The notes beneath the pieces were generated by a model, which saw only the letters and a list, made by a program, of their open reading frames with translations, was not told the origin of the DNA and did not search any database. Made by a program: the position numbers and the translations under genes. This document shows, piece by piece, positions 59,242-64,000 of a DNA stretch of 64,000 bases; the stretch's first letter is position 1, and every line of letters begins with the position of its first letter. The stretch is taken from assembly GCF_046523945.1 (NCBI RefSeq), contig NZ_CP171363.1:372001-436000 (forward strand), given 5' to 3'. This stretch comes from Faucicola mancuniensis (GTDB taxonomy: Bacteria; Pseudomonadota; Gammaproteobacteria; Pseudomonadales; Moraxellaceae).

Positions 59242-59445
59242 GAATCTGTATTCATAACGTTTTTGCAATGAAAAATACGATAAATCGCCAGCTTTTCAAT
59301 GAAAAAACGCAGACTAATAGTCATTCTATCAGGCGAGTTTTTGACATCGAGCCAGAAGATTTAGCCATTTTTCATGCAAAAGTAAATAAATATCTACTTT
59401 TAAAACTTGTAAAATGTTACCGCGTAATGTTATGAATACAGGTTC
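59242..59445 (+). mobile_element. MITE copy 5 (204 bp, target duplication TTA)
   Basis: Ends GAATCTGTATTCATAACG and GTTATGAATACAGGTTC, flanked by TTA at 59239-59241 and 59446-59448. The palindrome region reads CTAATAG-TCATT-CTATCAG, with one mismatch. It separates the DUF305 gene from copZ, so it interrupts what was probably a copper operon and may carry transcription through or block it. Confidence 0.85.
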
Positions 59446-59482
59446 TTACACATTCACTTTTTATCAAAAAAAGGAGTCTATC

Positions 59483-59695
59483 ATGACAACCCAAACTTTA
59501 ACATTGAACATTGACGGCATGACTTGCGGTGGCTGTGTTAAAAGCGTTACCAATGCGGTAAACCAAGTCGCTGGCGTGCAAAATTGCGAAGTCAGTTTAG
59601 AACAATCTCAAGCCGTCATTCAATTTGATGATGGTGTAACAAGCGAAACTGCGTTAAAAGAAGCGATTGAAGACTCTGGTTACGATATCAAATAG
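59483..59695 (+). CDS. copZ: CopZ-like copper chaperone (HMA domain)
   Basis: 70 residues from ATG 59483, with AAGGAG nine bases upstream; an in-frame ATG at 59414 lies inside the MITE and is rejected. One heavy-metal-associated domain with the copper site GMTCGGCVKSV and the family ending DSGYDIK. It passes Cu(I) to the CopA ATPase encoded 112 bp downstream. Confidence 0.92.
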   Translation: MTTQTLTLNIDGMTCGGCVKSVTNAVNQVAGVQNCEVSLEQSQAVIQFDDGVTSETALKEAIEDSGYDIK

Positions 59696-59807
59696 TTGAA
59701 TTAAATTGTAAAATCATGTAAAAGATTGGTAAATTTTTTGCTATAATTTGACTTTTTGATACAAAATTTTTATCAATCTATCAAATCCAAACATAAGCCA
59801 ACAAACC

Positions 59808-62054
59808 ATGAACAACGCCCAATCCCTTACCCTAAAAATTGACGGCATGACCTGCCAAGCCTGTGCCAATCGCATTGAAAAAGTGTTAAGCAAAAAGCCT
59901 GCCATTTATCAAGCCGATGTGAATTTTGCCAATGAAACGGCGTTAATTCGCTTTGATGAAAGTCAGACAAACAGCCAGCAACTCATTGATTGGATTGAAA
60001 AAACAGGCTATCACGCTTCGCTAAACCCCACCGACAACACCGAAACCAACGAAAGCCCTCTACGCCAATGGCAGTTGTGGGGCGTTTGGTTGTGTTTGTT
60101 GCCGTTTTTGGTGGGTATGGGCGGTATGATGTTGGGTCGGCATGATTTGATGCCAGCTGTTTGGTTGCAGTTTGCGTTGGCGACTGTTGTGCAGTTTGGC
60201 TTTGCGTTGCCATTTTACAAAAGTGCGTTTGCCAGTATTCGTGGCGGTCTTGCCAATATGGACGTGCTTGTCGTGTTAAGTACACTCACGATTTGGGCGT
60301 ATTCCACTTATGTTTGGTATCATTTGCACAATCCGCATGGCGTTTATTTTGAAGCCAGCGTGATGGTGATTGCGTTTGTAAAACTTGGCAAATTTTTGGA
60401 ACATCGCACCAAAAAACACAGTTTAAACAGCATTAATCTGTTGCTAGATTTGACACCGACCGAAGTGCAAGCCAAAGATAGTGACAACAATTGGCAAGCC
60501 AAAGCCTTAAGCAATGTACAAATTGATGATATTTTGCTTGGCAAGGCAGGTTCTCGCATTGCGACCGATGGCATTGTCATTGCAGGTAAGGGTTGGTGCG
60601 ATGAAAGTCATTTAACAGGTGAGTCCGTGCCACTTGCCAAAGCCAAAAACAGCCGAGTACTGGCAGGGGCGATGGTGTCGGACGGCAGTTTTGAGTACAA
60701 AGTAACCGCCACAGGCGAACAAACTCGGCTGGGCGATATGATTCAAGCCTTGAATGATGCACAAGGAAGCAAAGCGGATATCGCACGCATTGCCGACAAG
60801 GTAGCAGGAGTTTTTGTGCCGTTGGTCGTCATGCTAGCGATACTGACTTTTTTGGGTAATTTTTGGTATTTTGGCGGATTTGACCTTGTGCAACAGCATG
60901 GCATTGATTCCACCGCCGTATATGGCACAGCCTTTGAAACTGCGTTAATGCGTGCGGTGTCGGTACTGGTGATTGCTTGCCCTTGTGCAATGGGGCTTGC
61001 CACACCTGCGGCGATTATGGCTGGCATGGGCGTGTCGGCTCGGCATGGCATTTGGTTCAAAGATGCCAAAGCCCTAGAATCAGCGGGCAAAATTGACACC
61101 GTTGTCCTTGACAAAACAGGCACGCTCACCGAAGGCAAGCCCAAAATGGTCGCCCATTATCTGATGGACAACGGTTTAAAATTTGATGATATTTTGACCC
61201 TTGTCGCCAGTGTAGAACGCCATGCCAATCACCCACTTGCTACCACTTTGGTAAACGTTGCCGAAAAACTTGCCAAAACCAAAAATAAAACCTTAAATTT
61301 TATCCCATTAAAATCGTTAAAAACCATTGCAGGGCAAGGCATACAAGCAGTTGTCAGCTTTGATGGTGAAAATGACAGCCTTGTCAAAGTCGGCTCGTTC
61401 GCTTTTACCAATATGAAATTGCCAAATGATATTGTTAATGATGAAAAAAGCATTTGGCATATCGCAAGCCAAGTCGGTGTCAGCGTTGATGATGTGCCAA
61501 TTGCGGGATTTGCGTTGGCAGATGCCCTCAAATCGGACAGTGCCGAAACCATCGCAAAACTGCAACATGACGGCTTAAAAGTGATGATTATGAGTGGCGA
61601 CAAGCAGTCGGTTGTGGATTATATCGGCAAAGCCGTCCACGCCAACGAAGCCTACGGCGAACAATCCCCACGAGATAAAGCCAATAATATCATGGACTTA
61701 CAACAAAAAGGGGCAAAAGTTGCAATGGTCGGCGATGGTGTGAACGATGCCCCAGCGATGGCGACTGCAATAGCAAGTTTTGCGGTGGAGCAAGGCACAG
61801 ACATCGCCAAACACAGTGCGTCTGCTCGCTTGGTCGGTACGTCTTTGATTCATGTCAATCATGCTATCAAAATCGCCAACGCCACCTTACGCAATATCAA
61901 ACAAAATTTGTTTTTTGCATTTTTTTATAACTGTTTGGGTATTCCGCTTGCAATGTTTGGATTTTTAAATCCGATGATAGCGGCTGGTGCGATGGCATTA
62001 AGCTCTATTTCGGTATTGCTCAATGCGTTACGTTTGACACGGTTTAAACCTTAA
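59808..62054 (+). CDS. copA: Cu(I)-exporting P-type ATPase
   Basis: 748 residues. One N-terminal HMA domain with GMTCQACANRI (residues ~8-70) is followed by eight membrane helices. The metal site is in VIACPCAMGLATPAAIM (CPC), the actuator loop is LTGESVPLAK, the phosphorylation site DKTGTLTEGKP, and the hinge VGDGVNDAPAMA. The C-terminal helices hold YNCLGIPLAMFGFLNPMIAA, as in class IB-1 Cu(I) pumps. It has a possible own promoter (TATAAT at 59742-59747) but no clear CueR dyad, so its copper response may depend on read-through. Confidence 0.95.
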   Translation: MNNAQSLTLKIDGMTCQACANRIEKVLSKKPAIYQADVNFANETALIRFDESQTNSQQLIDWIEKTGYHASLNPTDNTETNESPLRQWQLWGVWLCLLPFLVGMGGMMLGRHDLMPAVWLQFALATVVQFGFALPFYKSAFASIRGGLANMDVLVVLSTLTIWAYSTYVWYHLHNPHGVYFEASVMVIAFVKLGKFLEHRTKKHSLNSINLLLDLTPTEVQAKDSDNNWQAKALSNVQIDDILLGKAGSRIATDGIVIAGKGWCDESHLTGESVPLAKAKNSRVLAGAMVSDGSFEYKVTATGEQTRLGDMIQALNDAQGSKADIARIADKVAGVFVPLVVMLAILTFLGNFWYFGGFDLVQQHGIDSTAVYGTAFETALMRAVSVLVIACPCAMGLATPAAIMAGMGVSARHGIWFKDAKALESAGKIDTVVLDKTGTLTEGKPKMVAHYLMDNGLKFDDILTLVASVERHANHPLATTLVNVAEKLAKTKNKTLNFIPLKSLKTIAGQGIQAVVSFDGENDSLVKVGSFAFTNMKLPNDIVNDEKSIWHIASQVGVSVDDVPIAGFALADALKSDSAETIAKLQHDGLKVMIMSGDKQSVVDYIGKAVHANEAYGEQSPRDKANNIMDLQQKGAKVAMVGDGVNDAPAMATAIASFAVEQGTDIAKHSASARLVGTSLIHVNHAIKIANATLRNIKQNLFFAFFYNCLGIPLAMFGFLNPMIAAGAMALSSISVLLNALRLTRFKP

Positions 62055-62134
62055 AGATTTAAACTTTAAGTCAGTTAAAATAGTGGGTTACGCTATGACT
62101 AACCCACGCTACAACAAGACATTTTAAGAACGTT

Positions 62135-62638
62135 TTAACCAAATTTTACCGCTTGGCTATCTTTTGGGATTACTTTAAAGATTTGCACTTTAAATAAGAC
62201 ATTTTGCCCTGCCAATGGGTGATTAAAATCAACAGCTATCGTATCATCATTCACTTCACTCACCACGCCGACCAATGTCGTTTTGCTTTTGTCTTCAAAC
62301 TCTATCATCATGCCGACTTCTGGCTCGTTTGTCATGGCAAAGTCGGTTTTTGTAAAACGTTGGACGTTGTTTTCATTCCATTGTCCAAAGGCTTCATCTG
62401 GCGATAGATGGGCGGTGCGTGTATCGCCTGCGGTCAGATTCATCAACACTTTTTCAAAGCCTTCTAGCAGACTGCCATCGCCAATGGTTAGGCTGACGGG
62501 TTCTGGTCGCTCAAAGGTGCTGTCTATGACTGTGCCATTTTCTAGGCTGACTTCAAAGTGCAGGGCGACTTGGCTACCTTGTGCGATACGGGTTTGTTCG
62601 TTGGGATTGATAATGGGGGTTTGGGGGTTCTGGGTCAT
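62135..62638 (-). CDS. fkpB: FKBP-type peptidyl-prolyl isomerase (FkpB/SlpA-like)
   Basis: 167 residues. The FKBP core is seen in VALHFEVSLENGTVIDSTFE and the insert-in-flap region (LSPDEAFGQWNENNVQRF, then VDFNHPLAGQNVLFKVQIF). This is the SlyD/FkpB type, with the shorter tail of FkpB and no metal-binding histidine/cysteine tail. It speeds proline isomerisation and chaperones folding. The right end of the IS607-type relict lies 18 bp upstream of the start codon, so the native promoter is probably displaced. Confidence 0.9.
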   Translation of the reverse strand: MTQNPQTPIINPNEQTRIAQGSQVALHFEVSLENGTVIDSTFERPEPVSLTIGDGSLLEGFEKVLMNLTAGDTRTAHLSPDEAFGQWNENNVQRFTKTDFAMTNEPEVGMMIEFEDKSKTTLVGVVSEVNDDTIAVDFNHPLAGQNVLFKVQIFKVIPKDSQAVKFG

Positions 62639-62801
62639 GTTTGTTCCTGTTCCTTAAAACCTATCTAAACCTACCTATAAGGCAAATCTAGCGTTTAATT
62701 CCTACTTCAGCGTTGTTTGCCTTATTCATTTGAACTTGGACTTACATCAACTCCATAGGCGTTTTTAATTGGGGATAGAACCTACCCACCAATGATTGAA
62801 A

Positions 62802-63839
62802 TTAAGATAAAGTTAAAGCCTTATCCGCTTGATTTAAAATATTGATACTGGCATTCACATCACGGCCATGATGGGAATGACAACTAGGACATATCCAATT
62901 TCTTACCGCTAAAGTGAAATCTGCTTTATCCATGATAAAGCCACAATTTGAGCAAGTTTTACTTGATGGATAAAATCTATCCAATTCTTTTACAGTTTTA
63001 TTATGAATATTGGCTTTGTAAATCAGTTGTCGTTTAAGTTCATAAAAACCTAAATCACTTATTGCACGGCTAAGTTTTCTATTCTTTGCCATGCCTTTAA
63101 CGTTTAAGTTTTCAATACAAATGGTGTCAAATCGTTTTACCAAATTTGATGTTAATTTGTGAGTAAAATCCTTGCGAATACAACTGATTTTAAAGTGTAA
63201 CCGTGATAGCTTGGTTTTCGCCTTTTCACGGTTTTTAGAGCCTTTTTGTTTTCTTGATAAGCATTTGCTTGCTTTTTTAAGTTTGTTTAGATAGCGTTTT
63301 AATGGTTTTGGTACTTGGATTTTTTCACCATTTGACTTTTCACCATTTGACAAGGTGGCAAGGTCGGTTATGCCTAAGTCTATGCCAACTTGTTTGCCTG
63401 TTTTGGGTTGTGGTTTGATGATGTCTTGTAATTCAACGGCAACCGATACAAACCATTTACCGCCTTGTTTAAAGATTTTAGCGGATAGGATTTTGCCTGT
63501 GTGTCGCAGTTTTTCACACATTTTAACCCAACCTAAATTAGGAATTTTAATGCGTTTGCCATCAATTCTAAATTGGTCGTTGGTTAGACTAAATCTATCA
63601 TTTACGCCTTTTTTTCTAAATTGTGGATAACTTGCTTTGCTTTTAAAAAAGTTGTCAAATGCTTTACTCAGTTGAATGATGGCTTCTTGTGGACTGCATT
63701 ATTTTTTGTCTTGTTCATATTGGTTTTGCCATTGTCCTAACGCCCAATTATAGGCAAGTCGTGCAACACCACAAGCCTTTGCAAAATAGGTGGCTTGTTT
63801 GTCATTCGGTTTAAGTTGGATAACATGACCTTTAATCAT
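62802..63839 (-). pseudogene. tnpB: IS607-type tnpB, internally deleted with an in-frame stop
   Basis: ATG 63839 begins MIKGHVIQLKPNDKQATYF, homologous to the intact TnpB near 24450. After QYEQDKK a TAA (63701-63699) follows, then CSPQEAIIQLSKAFDNFF continues in the same frame. Compared with the intact copy, ~46 residues of the N-terminal domain are missing at this junction. The catalytic D (GIDLGITDLATL), E (ICIENLNVKGM) and D (HGRDVNASINIL) and both CxxC pairs remain. A start at 63521 would give 239 residues without the N-terminal RNA-binding part. Confidence 0.85.
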
Positions 63840-63849
63840 TGGGTTTCTT

Positions 63850-63948
63850 TTACCATTTGTTTGACTTGTTTTTTATATTTTCTAAGTCCTTATAGCCGAT
63901 TGCTAAAGCTATGTATGATTTTTTGGCAAATTCTTTGGGTTTGTACAT
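63850..63948 (-). pseudogene. tnpA: IS607 tnpA remnant (32 residues)
   Basis: MYKPKEFAKKSYIALAIGYK, then DLENIKNKSNKW. The first ten residues are the usual start of the MYKPKEFAKK-type IS607 TnpA helix-turn-helix. The remainder is probably the C-terminal tail, joined by a large internal deletion. This start differs from the TnpA at 24447-25061 (MNRLISINEASKQ), so the two elements belong to different TnpA subgroups although their TnpBs are close. Confidence 0.6.
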
Positions 63949-64000
63949 GATTAAAAAACCTATCTATTTTACATTATTTTAATGGTTTTAGATAGGTTTT

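Larger units (their letters stand above)
62656..64000 (-). mobile_element. Deleted IS607-type element (tnpB relict, tnpA remnant)
   Basis: The ends carry AAAACCTATCTAAA (62656-62669) and its inverse at the window edge (to 64000). The left end also holds a second inverted copy (AATAGATAGGTTTT read on minus, near 63950-63970), making an operator-like palindrome. TnpB and the right-end RNA region match the IS607 at 23159-25093 closely. tnpA is reduced to 33 codons, and tnpB has lost ~46 codons. It may extend past the window. Confidence 0.8.

Noticed and set aside
59414..59482. Upstream ATG extending copZ
   Set aside because: This part is the right end of MITE copy 5. The HMA domain begins at ATG 59483 behind AAGGAG.
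62802..63521. A 239-residue intact TnpB at the right edge
   Set aside because: The coding sequence clearly continues upstream to 63839 with an in-frame stop and a deletion, so this is a broken copy rather than a short intact gene.

Overview
The window is a chromosomal segment of an AT-rich gammaproteobacterium. The gene set points to Moraxellaceae, most likely Moraxella or a close relative: an RNase HI-DnaQ fusion, FimV and ChpA-like pilus/polarity proteins, a short BamC-like lipoprotein between dapA and purC, the lepA-lepB-DUF4845-rnc run, a Trx-MsrA-MsrB gene and KpsC/KpsS-type capsule genes. This assignment is made by gene recognition only; no marker gene for species is present.

Layout. 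1-12.9 kb: nusB-ribH, a DMT transporter, asd, a fimV gene split into two neighbouring ORFs (the second with seven 96-bp repeats), a gamma-carbonic anhydrase homologue, prfB with its programmed frameshift, ygiD, and small envelope or unknown genes. 13.0-14.2 kb: an intact IS4-family insertion sequence with a 9-bp target duplication. 14.3-17.7 kb: glyA, purC, bamC-like, dapA. 17.9-19.3 kb: a lone TnpB element. 19.3-29.6 kb: metallophosphoesterase, DegP/MucD protease, then tmk and mltG. Between these two lies a vapBC toxin-antitoxin pair that has been wrecked by an IS607 element and by a deletion. GNAT, nudC and a ChpA-like protein follow. 29.6-40.3 kb: rnhA-dnaQ, a lipoprotein, pdxB, rsmE, tRNA-Ser(UGA), dctA, a menA-like gene and tex. 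40.8-48.6 kb: lepA-lepB-DUF4845-rnc, a CobW GTPase, lrgAB, a PIN/antitoxin pair and ompR. 48.7-62.6 kb: kpsS-kpsC, yjdM, ygfZ, pyrG, an msrAB gene broken by an amber codon, and a copper cluster (cueR, a DUF305 lipoprotein, copZ, copA), then fkpB. 62.65-64 kb: a second, deleted IS607-type element running off the end.

The most interesting signal is non-coding. Between a small membrane-protein gene and pdxB, on the minus strand, is a candidate ~240-nt RNA. It has eight GGA motifs, at least two of them in hairpin loops, and it ends in a strong terminator. An exact TGTAAG-N6-CTTACA palindrome, the GacA upstream activating sequence of Pseudomonas rsm genes, lies ~70 bp upstream of its predicted start. 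This looks like a Rsm/CsrB-type decoy RNA for CsrA/RsmA.

A second theme is small mobile DNA. Four full copies and one fragment of a ~203-bp MITE have GAACCTGTATTCA-type terminal inverted repeats, 3-bp TNA target duplications and a covarying central palindrome. TnpB-bearing elements occur at three sites in three states: IS607 with TnpA, a TnpA-deleted relict, and a lone TnpB with an unusual active site.
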